Counted from the first letter of the stretch, positions 11,266 to 23,044 are shown. The stretch is DNA of 64,000 nt from Oreohelix idahoensis (GCA_024509875.1 JAMPIV010008047.1:434001-498000); one strand, 5' to 3'. Notes: generated by a model not told the origin, from the sequence alone. Numbers and translations: made by a program.

Positions 11266-11747
11266 TTAATTTATGCTCCTTAGGGAGTGAAAAAAGGAAA
11301 AGAAGAAAAAAGAAATGTTAGTTTTAAATGTTTATGATTAACTATGGTTGGGCAGAATGTTAAGACATTATGGCATTATGTAATATCCTTTATGCTTGGA
11401 TTGGGAAATGGTTGGGGGAGGGGGGGGGGGGGAAGGGGGGACGACTCCTGAATTGTTATTCATTCCAGACAGCGTATGTCAGATTTCTCTTTTTGTTGAC
11501 CTGAATCTGTTGATCCTGCTATCATTCAGTGTCCCAACTTTTTGTCCTGTATATCATACAACACAAACACTAAAATCCAACAGTTTGGGTGTGGCTTGTA
11601 TTTATTATGTTTGGTTATAATTGAGTTAATGTAATTGAAAGCAACACAAATTTATGTCTTAAATTCAGAAATCTAAAAATTATTTGCAAAGATGACATTC
11701 CTGTATTGAAGTGAAAGATGAACGAAAAAAAGGACGTGGCAAGAATA
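11266..11747. other. unassigned sequence with poly-G tract
   Basis: Contains a G-rich run at about 11414-11442. No gene was recognised. It ends at the left end of the mariner element. Confidence 0.4.
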
Positions 11748-11865
11748 TACAAGGGGTGATCAAATAGTTAGGTTCCCAGTTGTATGCAAACTTTCATTTA
11801 CAAGACAGATAAAAATGTAATCACAGTGTTGAAATTAATTATTATAACTACTTTTCAACATTATT

Positions 11866-11976
11866 ATAAACTACTTGTCAACTTTATTATGTACAGTCCC
11901 CCAGCTCTGGTTCATTCTTTGCATCTTGGCCTCCACAGTATTCCGCCAAGTTGCTTTTAGTCAGCCTCTCTTTCAC
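11866..11976 (-). mobile_element. LINE-B-derived fragment inserted in mariner
   Basis: 11890-11975 closely matches 16427-16515, the C-terminal coding part of LINE-B. It is flanked by a 15-bp direct repeat (CTTTTCAACATTATT at 11851-11865 and 11977-11991), which marks it as an insertion. It lacks the LINE 3' end. Confidence 0.7.
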
Positions 11977-12292
11977 CTTTTCAACATTATTGTGACTAAT
12001 TTTCAACATAGTCTCCAAGATCATTTAATCTTTTGTCCCATACTGTCACAAGTTTGAAAATTCCTGCATGGTAAAAAACATGGCTCTTGATTTGTCAATC
12101 CTTATGAACAGCATTCTGCGATGCTACATCATCAGGATACCTTTAAGCTCCCATGGTGCATCTTTAACAAACCAAACAAATGAAAATCTGATGGAGCTGG
12201 GTCAAGGCTGTAGGGAGCCATGTTCCATAATTTCTCATTCAAACACCTGCAGGACGTCCTGAGTCTAATGTGTGGTTTGTGATGTGGCATTG

Positions 12293-13004
12293 TCATGTTG
12301 AAAAAAAGCACACCTCAGGAAGAGAGTACAGGCCTCTTTCTTCAGATTGTCTCTCGTAGTCGTTGTAATGTTTAGAGTTTATTGTTGTTCCAAGTGGCAT
12401 TAAATCGAGGAGAATAATGCGTTTTGCATCCCAGAACATAGTGGCCATAACTTTGCCAGCTGATGTAAATGCCTTGAATTGTTTTTTTTTTTTGTGTGTG
12501 GCAGCAGCATTGTGTGTTTCCACTCCACTGATGATGGTTTTGTTTTGGGTGTGAAGTAGTGCACCCATGCCTGATCGCCAGTAATGATGGCTTCCAAAAA
12601 CCCATTTCCTTCTTCACTGATTGGTAGAAGATGCAACAGGGAAATTGTGAAATGATTACCTTTGTGTCAAATATTTTGGCGCCCACTGAGCACACATTTT
12701 CCTGTACCCAAGCTCTTGATGAATAATGTGATGCACTGTTCTGAATGAAATGGTCAGTTCAGAGGCAACATTTCTTACCTTCCTTTGTCAGTTTTCCAGA
12801 ATTATTTCTTCAATCATTGCTGTGTTCACTGCTGTTGTTTGCAGTACTTGGTCTGCCAGTGCAGTTCTCATCACTGATGTCTCTTCTTTCTCCTGAAAAT
12901 TTCCTGTGACATTCTCTCATGCGTTGAACACTTACTTCAGTTTCAAAATACACCTCTGTTAACTTTAAGAATTTCAACTGGTGCAAAATGTTTCTCCATT
13001 GCAA
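12293..13004 (-). pseudogene. mariner transposase pseudogene
   Basis: The N-terminal helix-turn-helix part (13004-12810) reads FKLTEVYFETEVSVQRMREC, then RKFSGERRDISDENCTGRPST, the usual spacing before the GRPS linker. The catalytic part continues with ITGDQAWVHYFTPKTKPSSVEW (12636-12540), which holds the GD catalytic position, then KVMATMFWDAKRIILLDLMPLGTTINS (12470-12380). Mariner enzymes carry the second Asp in the FWD block. Multiple frameshifts and stops separate the pieces, and the third catalytic Asp is not visible. Confidence 0.75.
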
Positions 13005-13176
13005 AATGTTTCATCGCTATTTTAAACGAAACTAGTCAAGCAGCAGCTCATGTCAACAACTTTGATCACACTGTCAATTGACTCATAATCAGTGTTGCCA
13101 CTAAGAAAAATTAAATTTTCCTATACATAGAGTTATACCATTCGAAGTCTTACATTTTGATCATCTCTGGCTGATA

Positions 13177-13609
13177 GCATCTTAATGCTGGTGTTGTATC
13201 AGGAGTGTTTAGGATTATGATGAGCAGTGCAAATGGCAAATGAAAACTTTAAAGTAGATCAGACCAGCTGCCATCTCCATGTCGAAGATCAGCTGCATGA
13301 ATCCCCAACATTTCCTGTCTTTTGCTTTGGTGATACGGACTGATAGACTCTTTTCTGCCCATTTTTTATGTTATTTTCCAGCATATAGCAATGTCTTACT
13401 GTCACTCATTTGCCTTGAACTCTTCCATCTATTAAAATATTCAACAAGGTGTGTCACATTATATCTCCAAAATATTTTGTATTTCTAGTTTGTATCTAAT
13501 TCATTAGCTCTGTCGTAATTCCTAGTTTTTCTAAGACTTCTTTATGTCCTAGAAATAACAGAGCTTTAAAACACATCAGCAAAAAAATAGCGTGGTTGCT
13601 AGTAAAACG
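13177..13609. other. unassigned intronic sequence
   Basis: No coding potential or repeat identity was seen. It ends at the left target-site duplication of LINE-A. Confidence 0.35.
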
Positions 13610-14305
13610 TAGTATGGAGGACTTACTTAATTAGTCGTTCCTCTTCTACCTTGAGGTATAGAGGTTTGTAAGAGAGAGTGCCAAACTATTCTATCTGCTG
13701 CCTTCCTCCTGGGTTGGTTCCTGATACAGAGTAAATATTAGCAAAGGGAGGTGATCTTGAAAATGTTAAGCGAATAGATTCGATTGCGGGTTACGTTGCT
13801 TGGTTAAGCTGATGTTAAGTTAAAAATGTATTAGGGGAATTCCCTCGTGTGATCGAGAAGTTTCCAAGTGGCGAACACTGGTCAGTTCAAATCGCGGAGA
13901 TGTTTTTTTCTCTGAACTGTCTTGAGCTGTGAGTAAGCTCGTGTGACTAGCCCATGCAATTATCGAGACTGAGTTGTGTTTTTTAAACAACCGAGTCTCG
14001 TGTCTTTTTTGGCGGATCTAGTGTGTGAACTAAGAGCAGTCTGTTTTTGGGTACCGACGGGAGAGGTCGGTCCTACAGTGTGTGTTTTGAGTATGCCTGC
14101 GCAGTGCAAAAGTTATAGAGGCCATTATTTGTGTAGGCCTATAATTCCTGAGTTTATTGGAGAATTGTGTTTGTGAGTATTTTTGAAGAGGTAAGGATCC
14201 AGGACTTATGTTTGACTATATAAATGTCAAGATGAGTGAAGGCGAGATTACTGCAGACTGCCAGGGAGTGCAGTCTTGCGAGAAATTGCCGCGAGTATTC
14301 ACTAT

Positions 14306-14578
14306 TGATGTTAGAAGCATCGTTTGAGGCCATTTATTATTGATAGCACGGTGAGGACAACCGTTTGCTGGGAAAAGGATCCATTGTCTATTTATTATAA
14401 TGCTGATGTTAGAAGCATCGTTTGAGGCCATTTATTATTGTCAGCACGGCGAGGATAACCGTTTGCTGGGAAAAGGATCCATTGTCTATTTATTATAATG
14501 CTGATGTTAGAAGCATCGTTTGAGGCCATTTATTATTGTCAGCACGGCGAGGATGACCGTTTGCTGAGAGGATCCATA
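14306..14578. repeat. 98-bp tandem repeat, about three units
   Basis: Units start TGATGTTAGAAGCATCG at 14306, 14404 and 14502, exactly 98 bp apart, and include GAGGCCATTTATTATTG and AAAGGATCCATTGTC. The third unit breaks off near its end. Confidence 0.85.
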
Positions 14579-14731
14579 TCTACATTAAAGCGCCAAGGTT
14601 GAGAGCGTCTTTGATGAGGCATATCTGAGGAGGCCATTGTTATTATTGAGAGGATCCATATTATATTAAAGCGCCAATGTTGAGAGCGCCTTTGATGAAG
14701 CATATTTAAGGAGGCCATTATTTATTACATT
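14568..14731. repeat. about 82-bp tandem repeat, two units
   Basis: Two copies begin GAGAGGATCCATAT (about 14566 and 14648) and share AAAGCGCCAA.GTTGAGAGCG and GAGGCCATT. They share short blocks with the 98-bp units and look like a related, diverged array. Confidence 0.7.
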
Positions 14732-15236
14732 AGCACGGTAATGCCGACCGTTGCTGAGAGGATCTAGTGTTGATGTTGTAGAGCGCTAATGATTATGAGA
14801 AGTGGAGATGTGACTATAGTACTTTCTTGTTGTGAGTTATGTTTGACTAAGTGTATTTCATATGAACGTATTGTGACAATAAATTATGTTAAATGTCACC
14901 TGTAGTTCCACGACTCGTACGTGCATATATGTGGCGTGTGAATGTACCCACGCACACTCACTGCAACATTTAACACGGTAGGAAAACAATAGTCGTGACA
15001 GTGATAACGCATGACCATAAATAGCCTGGGTGGCGAGATCTATGTCAACAAACAGATTGAATTCACTAACAGTATCTCGTGTGTAGCAGTGGTATGTTAG
15101 TCTTACAGAATTTGATATTTTGACATTCGCGTGATATAAGAATTACTGTTCTGCTCTGTGTGGGCATATGAACAGTTTGACCATTAAAGAAACACCCATC
15201 ACCATTTATTCAATCTCCAAGACCAGTCAATCTCAC

Positions 15237-15598
15237 AAGCATAAACTTGTGCGGTTACAGTTCCATTTAACTGTCCTTCAAAGATTGTCTAATGTTGTCC
15301 TCCCAGCGGACTTTGGGTCGTCCTGGAGGTCTGGATCCCTGGCTCTTAGTTTCCCATGCTTGCCGTGGTAGCCGATCTTCTCCCATTCTGCATAATATTT
15401 AATAATTCATCAGTAACTTTAAAACGAATCTCCCACATAGCATAAACTTGTGCGGTTACAGTTCCATTTAGTCCTCTGTCCTTCAAAGATTGTCGAATGT
15501 TGTCCCCCAGCGGACTTTGGGTCGTCCTGGAGGTCTGGATCCCTGGCTCTTAGTTTCCCATGCTTGCCGTGGTAGCCGATCTTCTCCCATTCTGCAGA
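15237..15598 (-). repeat. about 200-bp tandem duplication in LINE-A C-terminal region
   Basis: 15237-15388 and 15438-15597 are near-identical. Both read on the minus strand as RPPGRPKVRW-type tail sequence followed by NGTVTAQVYA. The unit including spacer is about 201 bp, so this is a local duplication within the LINE. Confidence 0.8.
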
Positions 15599-15599
15599 C

Positions 15600-16294
15600 A
15601 TGGCCAAACCATCTCAGTTGGGACTATTCTACTTAGGTCTGCAGGGGTTGGTATTTTAGGCCTTGATGTATCGTCTGGTTGCGGACCATGTCTCTTCTTG
15701 TTACTTCAACCACCTTCCTCAGATATCTCATTTCTGAGGTTTGGATCTGGCTTTTGTGGGTTGTAGTCATTGCCCATGACTCGCATCCATATGTCAAGAC
15801 TGGGACATAGGTGCAGCGGTATACAGCCATCTTCGTCTTCTTACCAACTTCTCTTTTGCTGAGGAAACCTCGATCTATGGCTTGAAAAAGTCTCCCAGCT
15901 GCTGCTCTTCGGGTAGCCAACTCTTCTTTGATGCCTCCCTTCCGGTCTATGACAGCTCCAAGGTATTTAAAGTGGTCGACCTGCTCCAGGACCGGTTCAC
16001 CCAGCTTAATCTGATGTCTTCTTTCCTCTTGTGATATCACCATGGTTTTTGTTTTCGAGCTGCTTATGATCAACCCTCTCTTCTCCAGCTGTTCCTTCCA
16101 GACTTGCAGGTTGGATTGAAGATGTGCCTCTGATTTAGCAATCAGGGCAACATCATCTGCAAATGCCAGCTCTGAAATACAGAGCTGTCTCATCTTCCAG
16201 TACCACACTGAATACTTTCCTGTCCTCTCCTTACATGCCTTGATGACATCGTCCACGACAAGTATGAAAAGATAAGGCAACAGGAAATCACCGT
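15600..16294 (-). pseudogene. LINE-A RT C-terminal part
   Basis: The minus-strand frame has GVRHGDFLLPYLFIL (RT motif, normally GVRQGD.LSP), then the catalytic ELAFADDVALIA. VDHFKYLGAVIDRKGGIKEEL and YGCESWAMTT follow, and then the post-RT domain. The part before it lies at 19444 and beyond, split off by LINE-B at exactly the GVR codons. Stops occur after LKYQPLQT. Confidence 0.8.
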
Positions 16295-16345
16295 GTCTTA
16301 CACCAGTCTTCTTCTTTGATCCATAACCGCCAACCGTCAAATCAC

Positions 16346-18510
16346 TCAGCGGCCATCACGCCTGGTCGCGTCCTGTAGTGCAGCATTAAATTGATTCCAC
16401 CTTGCTCGGTCGGCGGCCATCCTTCGTACAGTGCCCCAACTCTGGTTCATTCTTTGCATCTCGGCTTCCACAGTTCTCCGGCAAGTTGTTTTTGGTCGGC
16501 CTCTCTTTCGCTTTCCCTCGGGTGTCCATAGCATTGCTGTTCTTGTGATGGTATCCGGGTCCCTTCTGAGGACGTGGCCAACCCAACTCCAGCGTCTGCC
16601 AGCTATGATGGTGTGCATGTCCTCCTGGTTACTCCGAATAAGTAGTTCTTGGTTGCTGATGGTGTTTGGCCAAAAGATTCGGAGAATTTTCCTTAGGCAG
16701 ATTGTGTGGAAGGAGGACAGTTTCGACATTTCCTTCTCTATTACTCTCCAACATTCCGCACCATAGAGAAGCATAGAAAGTACACAGCTCTCACACAGTC
16801 TTAATTTGGTGTTTGTGCTGTATTGGGAAGACTTCCAAAGGTTGTTGAGAATAGCAAAGGCTGTTCTCGCTTTATTCATTCTGTTGTTAATGTCCTTGCT
16901 TGTTCCGCCGTCAGGTGTTACTATGCATCCTACGTAAGTAAATGTGTCTGCCTGTTCTAACTTCTGGTTCCTTACTGTTATTGGCTCAGGATTGCCCACA
17001 TTTAGTGTCATGACCTCTGTCTTCTTCAGATTGATGTTAAGACCAACCTGCTGGCCATACTTATTCAATCTATCGGTTTTGTCTGGAATGTGTTGATGTG
17101 AATGCGCGAGTAGTGCAATGTCATCTGCATATTCCAAGTCTTCCAGTGTAGAAAATGTTGTCCATTTAATTCCTCTTGGACTGCCCTCTGTTGTCTGGCG
17201 CATCACCCAATCTATGGCTGTAAAAAATAATGTTGTTGATAAGGGGCATCCTTGTCGTACTCCTGTTTTCAATTCGAAAGTTACATCACTTAATCCGACA
17301 CTGCACGTAAAGTTAGAATATAGGCTTTTTATGATGGAAACAATGCTCCTGGGAATTCCACAAGCCCTCAGTATTTTCCATAGGCTGTCCCTGTGTATGC
17401 TGTCGAAAGCCTTTTCAAAATCAACAAAGTTAATGTACAGCTGTCTCTGCCATTCTGAGCACTGCTCTAATATGTTCGTGAGGGTGAATATATGATCTGC
17501 ACATCTTCTGTTCTTTCTAAAGCCTGCTTGTTCTTTCCTCAGTTTATGGTCAACTGCTTTTGAAATTCTCTGGATGATTATCTTGCCTAGTATTTTGCTG
17601 GGAACTGAGAGGAGAGTAATTCCTCTCCAGTTGTTGCAGTCTGCAAGGTCGCCCTTCTTGGACAATTTGACAATATTCGTTTACTCCATTCTGTTGGTGT
17701 TGTCTCAGTTTCCCAGACTTGTGCAAATAGTGGTTCAAATAGTTCTGCTGCTAGTTCAGGGTCTGCCTTGAATAACTCAGCATTTAGATTGTCGTGACAA
17801 GGCGCTTTTCCATTTTTTAACACTTTGATAGCTGTGATGATTTCTTCTTTTCGTGGGATGTCTGTATTTACGTCTAAGTCACTTTCAGCCTCAGGAACAT
17901 TCAGCTGAGTCTCTGGTGGTTCCTTATTCAGTGTTTCTCTGAAGTGCTCTGCCCATCTTGTTTCCTGCACCTGTGCTGTGGTGATGAGATTTCCTAGCTT
18001 GTCTCTTACTAACGTTATGTTGTTTGCACCTCGTTTTCCACTGATAGTTTGTTATTTTATAAACTGTGCTTTGTTCATTTCTCAGTGCTGCCTCTTCTGC
18101 CTGTCTTGCAAGATCATCCAGAAATGTCCTTTTGTTAGCACGGGTTTGACATTTTACTTCCTTGTCCAGCTGACTGTACTGTTCACCATATATTGCCTTT
18201 AACCTGGGAGACTTAGCTTCTGTTTTCTTTCTTTTCATTTCTTTTCTCTTCGCTATGGTGTTTAGCGTTTCTGGTGTTATCCAGTCTTGGCTCTTTCCTT
18301 CCTGGAATCCCAAGCATGACTTGCTGCTTTCCTTGTATATTGTTGAGATGGTGTTGAATTTCTGTTCGACATCATCGGTCTCTGTTCTTTCCTGGCTTTT
18401 GGTAATCTGATATCGTCTCTTTACGTCCACCGCGAAAGCTTTTCTGGTGAGGGGGTCCTTAAGTTTCGGGAAGTTATATCTTTTCTGTTTGACTGCAACT
18501 GGTCGAGCAG
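16346..18510 (-). pseudogene. LINE-B linker, RT and C-terminal domain
   Basis: The linker (18430-17924) and RT start (17970-17587) are in different frames from the main RT block (17665-16346, 439 codons). Frameshifts lie near 18055 and 17680. RT motifs are NWRGITLLSVPSK, NFVDFEKAFDSIHRDSLW, GVRQGCPLSTTLF and the catalytic LEYADDIALLAHS. The C-terminal part has GAECWR, GRRWSWVGHVLRRDPD and KRKRGRPKTT. The minus-strand frame ends at DATRRDGR just before the 3' tail. Confidence 0.85.
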
Positions 18511-19374
18511 TCAGAGCTGTTTCACCTTCAGTCTTGCTACTACTAGGTGATGATCACTTCCAACGTCTGCGCCTCTTTTTACTTTCACGTCTTGTAGTGC
18601 ATGTCTCCATCTGCCATTTATCATTATGTGATCTATCTGGTTTCTGTCTCGTCCGTTTGGTGATTCCCATGTTAACTTGTGCACTTCTTTGTGTGGAAAA
18701 AGTGTTCCTCCAATGACCAGGTTGTTAATACTGCAGAAGCTTATTAACTTGTCCCCATTCTCATTTACTGTTCCACTGCCGCATTTCCCCATTACTCTTT
18801 CGTTATAATTATTGTGTGTTCCAACTTTCGCATTTAGGTCTCCAATTACTATAATAAGACCGTAGCTAGGTGCAGTTTCTATTTCCTTTTGTACCTGTTG
18901 ATAGAACTCGTCCTTGATCTCTTCATCGTTGTCGTTTGTTGGTGCATAGCATAGTATAATTGTGGTGTTGGTGGATCTTCCTCTCAGTCTTGCTCTTATC
19001 AGTCTGTTGTTGATGGGTTTCCATTCCAGTAAAGACCTTTCAATTCCTTTCTTCAGGATAATGGCTACACCTTCGTTGTGCTGACCATCTTCTCTACCAC
19101 AATAAAGTACTGTTTCCCCTGTAGCTGTTTTTATTCTCCCCATCACTGTCCATCTGCTCTCGCTTATTCCCAGGATGTGTAATTTGTAGTTCCTCATCTT
19201 TGCTGTGATTTGTCTCAGCTTTCCTGCCTCATTCATAGTTCTGACATTCCAAAAACCAATTCTGGTTTCGTGTTTTGCGGTCAGGGCATCCATTTTCATG
19301 CCAATGGCTTCCTTTCGGCTTTCACCACTTTCAGTCATACGAGCCTGAGACTCCGAATGTCCGTACCGCATCAA
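18511..19374 (-). pseudogene. LINE-B endonuclease domain
   Basis: The 287-codon frame is an AP-endonuclease-like domain: RIGFWNVRTMNEAGKLRQI, ISESRW (metal-binding Glu), IVIGDLNAKVG (Asp and Asn) and GADVGSDHHLVVARL (catalytic Asp-His). All key residues are present. It nicks target DNA for target-primed reverse transcription. Similar sequences are often mis-annotated in databases as craniofacial development protein 2. The frame is lost near 18520 by a frameshift. Confidence 0.85.
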
Positions 19375-19443
19375 AGTTTTTTCATCTGTTGCTGTTTCCG
19401 TAACATGTGCGATTTTTTACATAGACAAGGGTCTTACACCAGT

Positions 19444-21046
19444 GGTGGTCCTGAATTCTTCTGACTTATGGTTTGCAATCCTCACATAATTTCTGCAAGA
19501 CTTGTAGAAGCTCTGTATAGCATGAATCAGAGGTGTTGGAATGTTCTTCCTTGCCAATCAGTCCCAGAGTTTGTTCCAGGAGACCTTGTCAAATGCCTTT
19601 TCCGGATCTAAGAAGCAAAGATGGATCTCACTCTTATACTCAAGAGCCTTTTCACTCAACTGTCTGAGTATGAAGATTAGGTCTTGAGTACTTCGATTTG
19701 CTCGGAAGCCACACTGGACCTCGTCCTTTTGTTGCTCAGCTAGGCGTGTGAATCTCTGCTCCAGGATTCTAGAGTAGATTTTAGCAGGAACACTGAGAAG
19801 GGATATGCCTCTATGGTTTCCACATTGTCGGTTGTCACTCTTTTTGAAAATCTGTGTTATTATGGCAATCTCCCAATCCTTTGGTATGGTCTTGTTGCAC
19901 CAATCTGCCTGTAGGATCCTTAGGAGTAATAGGTCGCCTGCTGCTCCCATGTACTTAACCATTTCTGGTGTTATACCATCATGCCCTGCTGCTTCGCCCA
20001 TCTTAATTTTCTCCAGTGCTACCTTTAGTTCTTCCATCTTTATGTCATCTTCATCACCATTGGTTTCCTCTTCTGTGCTAGTGGTTATCATTTCTGATGT
20101 TTTACCTTGCTCACCATCCAGGAGCTCTGAAAAATATTCTTTCCATCTTTCCATTACTTCTTTTGGGGCAGTAAGCAATTTGCCTTGCTTGTCCTTTATA
20201 AATTTAAGAGGGCACTGTTTTTCCTTCCTCATATTCTTTAGGGTCTTATAGAACAATTTCTGGTTTTCTTGCGCATCGTTTTCTAGCTTTTCTCCAAATT
20301 CTTTCCCGGACTTCTGTTTTGTTGCTAGCACCTTGTTCTTTGCTTCTGTTCTGAGTATCATATATTCTCTGTATTTCTCTGTTTTTTCCTGGTGTGTTTT
20401 TAGCTCCTAAGTATTGTTTCCATGCCTTTTTCTTCTCTCTTATTTTCTCTTTAACCTCATCTGTCCACCAAGGTGTCCTCTTTCTCTTGTTCCCAAGTCG
20501 AACTTCACCACATGCTTCTGCTGCAGCTGTCTTTATGATGTCCTTGAATTTCAGCTAGAGTGTTTCCAGGTCATCAGGTTGTTGTTCTGTGTTTCTCACT
20601 GCTGTAGCAATAAGCCCCTGGTATCTGGTTTTCACTTCTGGCTCTCTCAGCTTGTAGGTATTAAGGCTTGTTTCCCCTGTTCGTTTACTTAGCTTCTTGG
20701 GTGATGTTAGGCAGCTCCTAGGTCGGGTAACTATTTCAGTTGTTCTTTTAATTGTTAACAAGTAGTGGTCACTTCCAATCTCTGGCCCCCTCCACACTCT
20801 AGCATTCCGGACATACTTGAATGAGCTCTTCCTAACTATGGCATAGTCGATCACTGACTTCTCATTTTTTATTGGTTAACACCTAGTGTATACATGTATG
20901 CGCTTATGGGGGAACTTCATTTGGCCCATACACAATGACAAGGTTGACTATGCTTTCTCCTTCTTTTAGTTTTAGGACCATAATGCGTTCCGAGACAAAG
21001 TTCCATTCTTTGATACTATCTTTTTGGTTTTTGGCCACAATACAAA
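19444..21046 (-). pseudogene. LINE-A endonuclease C-terminus, linker and RT N-terminal half
   Basis: In minus-strand order: VAKNQKDSIKEWNFVSERIM (about 21040-20980), the endonuclease end VWRGPEIGSDHYLL (Asp-His pair) near 20780, then a charged linker. RT starts at 20361-19558 with EAAGHDGITPEMVKYMG, GNHRGISLLSVPAK, QCGFRANRSTQDLIF and FLDPEKAFDKV. It stops at TTGVR next to the LINE-B insertion. The RT continues at 16294. Confidence 0.8.
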
Positions 21047-21719
21047 TGTAATGGGGGTATTATATATGTGTAGTTGATAGTAGTAGGGGTTAGTCTTCTG
21101 CGAGGTCCCTTCCCGTTGTAATTACAATCTCACCACAGCATAACCTTATGCCGGTGATATATTTATATTTAGCCTTAAATACACTTGTGAACCCCAACAT
21201 TAGAGACTCCGTAAAACGGCCAGCTTGAACGTGAATACAATATATAGTTTATTTAGAACTGACATGCTCCATTATTAGTACATCCAATATAATTGTGAGA
21301 CAATGACATAACCTAGCCAGTCTTGAACTCGTCTCTATTCCGTCCTCTAGTGACGAGATGTCCTCAACATTTTTGTTGCATAGTTTATTTCAAAGTACTC
21401 ACATACGAACATCAGCATACAGCATTCATCTGTAATATCAATATCTAGCATCTACCCAATGAAGCATCTGGGCGATCTAGTAGTAGAAATACTTTAGGAC
21501 TCTGTCGAAATAACACATGCAGGAGCTGGACCAAATATACGTCCGAACACTTTGAAGAACACAGAAGAATTGCCACGAGTATCGCGCCACTTCTGCAAGT
21601 ATCTGTCCAAAAGACAGTGACGTACTTCCAGGTAACTCAGGAAACAGAACGTCTACAATATGGTCTATAAACAAGGCTTATCGATATCAAATCGATATGT
21701 TATGATTTAACTCATAACA
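21047..21719 (-). mobile_element. G1 3' LTR
   Basis: On the plus strand it starts TGTAATGGGGG and ends CTCATAACA next to the C-rich tract. In element sense it runs TG...CA. Its edge forms an inverted repeat, TGTTATGA/TCATAACA (21698-21719). Confidence 0.85.
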
Positions 21720-21756
21720 TTTACCCCCCCCCTCCCCCCCCCTCCCCCCCTCCCGC
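21720..21756 (-). other. G1 polypurine tract
   Basis: C-rich on the plus strand (three C runs separated by T), hence G-rich on the element strand, directly abutting the 3' LTR. Confidence 0.75.
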
Positions 21757-23040
21757 CAAATAATGAAAAACGTAGTTTTCATTATTCACGTGTTGAGAGT
21801 GAACATCACCAAAGTGATCAAAAGGTAACATCAAATTTCAATGCTAGCATGAAATTGTATAGTACCTATGATTATGCCACAAGGTAGGCAATTTAACACA
21901 CGAGGTGTGGAAGATAGCAAAACATGCTAATACAAATGTCTACGAAGGACAGAAATCAATTTAACATCAAAATGAGGTAACTATATCAAGGTCAGTCAAC
22001 ATGAAACACCGAACCAACTACGTCAGTTCTTGCTTTCTCATCCTTCATACTGTCTTAAACACCTATCGTCTTGTCAGGTAACTTAGTCACATAATGTCAT
22101 CTTAATATAACATTATAATGTAACACATTAATAATAATATAATTCAATGATAGATGACATGAGGCAGAAAATTAACCACTAAGGTGTGTGATTGCTACAC
22201 ATTGTCACATGAATAAAGTTTTGTGTCCGTGTGAATGATATGTTAATCTAATATCAAATTCATAACACGACAAGTGAGGAAATTATATACGTAGCACATG
22301 AATGTGGGCAAATAGTAACCCTATGTATATTTGTTTTAACCATAACTGATAGAATGACGTAAAAACGCATCAATGTCTCAAAAACTAGGGTGAGTGTGAC
22401 ATAAATTTTGTCAAGAAGTCAATGTGTAGTGCAAATAAATTTAACACTTTCCAATCTGGTAAATCAACGTGTTAGTATATAAGGTAATGTCATTTCACCA
22501 CATTATAAATGTTTCTAGAATGTTCCAAGTTAAATGTCGAAATCCATCCTTGATAATGTTCATGATTGTCATCTCTTTAATAATATGGCACGAAGAATCC
22601 ATAGGTCATCAAATTATGTAGAAAATTCTCCGAAATCAGTTCCATACCAAATAACGTTGTTAGTTCCCTTGAATAATTATGTGAATTTCCTTTTGTGCAT
22701 TAAGTCCCTTTAAAGTAAGTACACAGACTTTTTTAAACCAACAAACCGTGTGTCAAAATTGTTCAGAGATGATCCCATTAAAACCATTGCACATATGGTG
22801 TGTTTAACAGTCTGTAGTGCCACGATGAGTCTTGACATGACTGCACGATGTCTCTACGAAGTGTCATACGTAAAAAGCTATGTCACATGATGTGCAGTGT
22901 TACAAAAAGCATCATCATCCTGTTGCTGTTTGGGTCGCTTTGACCTATAAGCACTGTTTTAACTGTACAATCAAATTCATGTTGTGCGATTATGTAATTC
23001 TGCACTAAGTTATAGAACAGAACATCTTCAGGTAAGTATA
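21757..23040 (-). other. G1 noncoding region between RNase H and polypurine tract
   Basis: About 1.3 kb with no coding frame. Its first several hundred bases (from 21770) are clearly similar to the equivalent G3 region starting at 58600, with shared blocks such as TTTTCATTATTC, GGTAACATCAAATTTCA and GGTAGGCA/GATAGGCA. Conservation of a noncoding tail suggests a function in the element, such as packaging or RNA processing. That function is inferred. Confidence 0.55.
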
Positions 23041-23044
23041 TGGG

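Larger units (their letters stand above)
11749..13172 (-). mobile_element. mariner-like DNA transposon (dead)
   Basis: The left end reads CAAGGGGTGATCAAATAG, and the right end, read inverted, is CCAGAGATGATCAAAATG. Terminal repeats with TGATCAAA are typical of mariner elements. The interior encodes a decayed mariner transposase on the minus strand. A 111-bp LINE-derived insert sits in it at 11866-11976. Confidence 0.75.
13780..15000. other. LTR-like segment with tandem repeats inside LINE-A 3' region
   Basis: This stretch separates the LINE-A tail from its C-terminal coding part, so it is probably an insertion. It has an AATAAA signal near 14879, ends with a TGACA motif near 14999 and contains the 98-bp and 82-bp repeats. 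A solo LTR is possible, but no matching ends or target duplication could be fixed. Confidence 0.35.
16308..19430 (-). mobile_element. LINE-B, full-length RTE-like LINE (3123 bp)
   Basis: It is bounded by a perfect 13-bp target duplication, GTCTTACACCAGT (16295-16307 and 19431-19443), in the middle of the LINE-A RT. Length, a single endonuclease-RT reading frame, a short 5' leader of about 60 bp and a GAAGAAG-type 3' end fit the RTE group. Three frameshifts break the ORF. The other copies in this window are 24631-26040 and the scrap at 11866-11976. Confidence 0.9.

Noticed and set aside
18511..19374. Host craniofacial development protein-like gene
   Set aside because: The domain is the endonuclease of LINE-B, bounded by the LINE target duplication; the database name is a known mis-annotation of such sequences.
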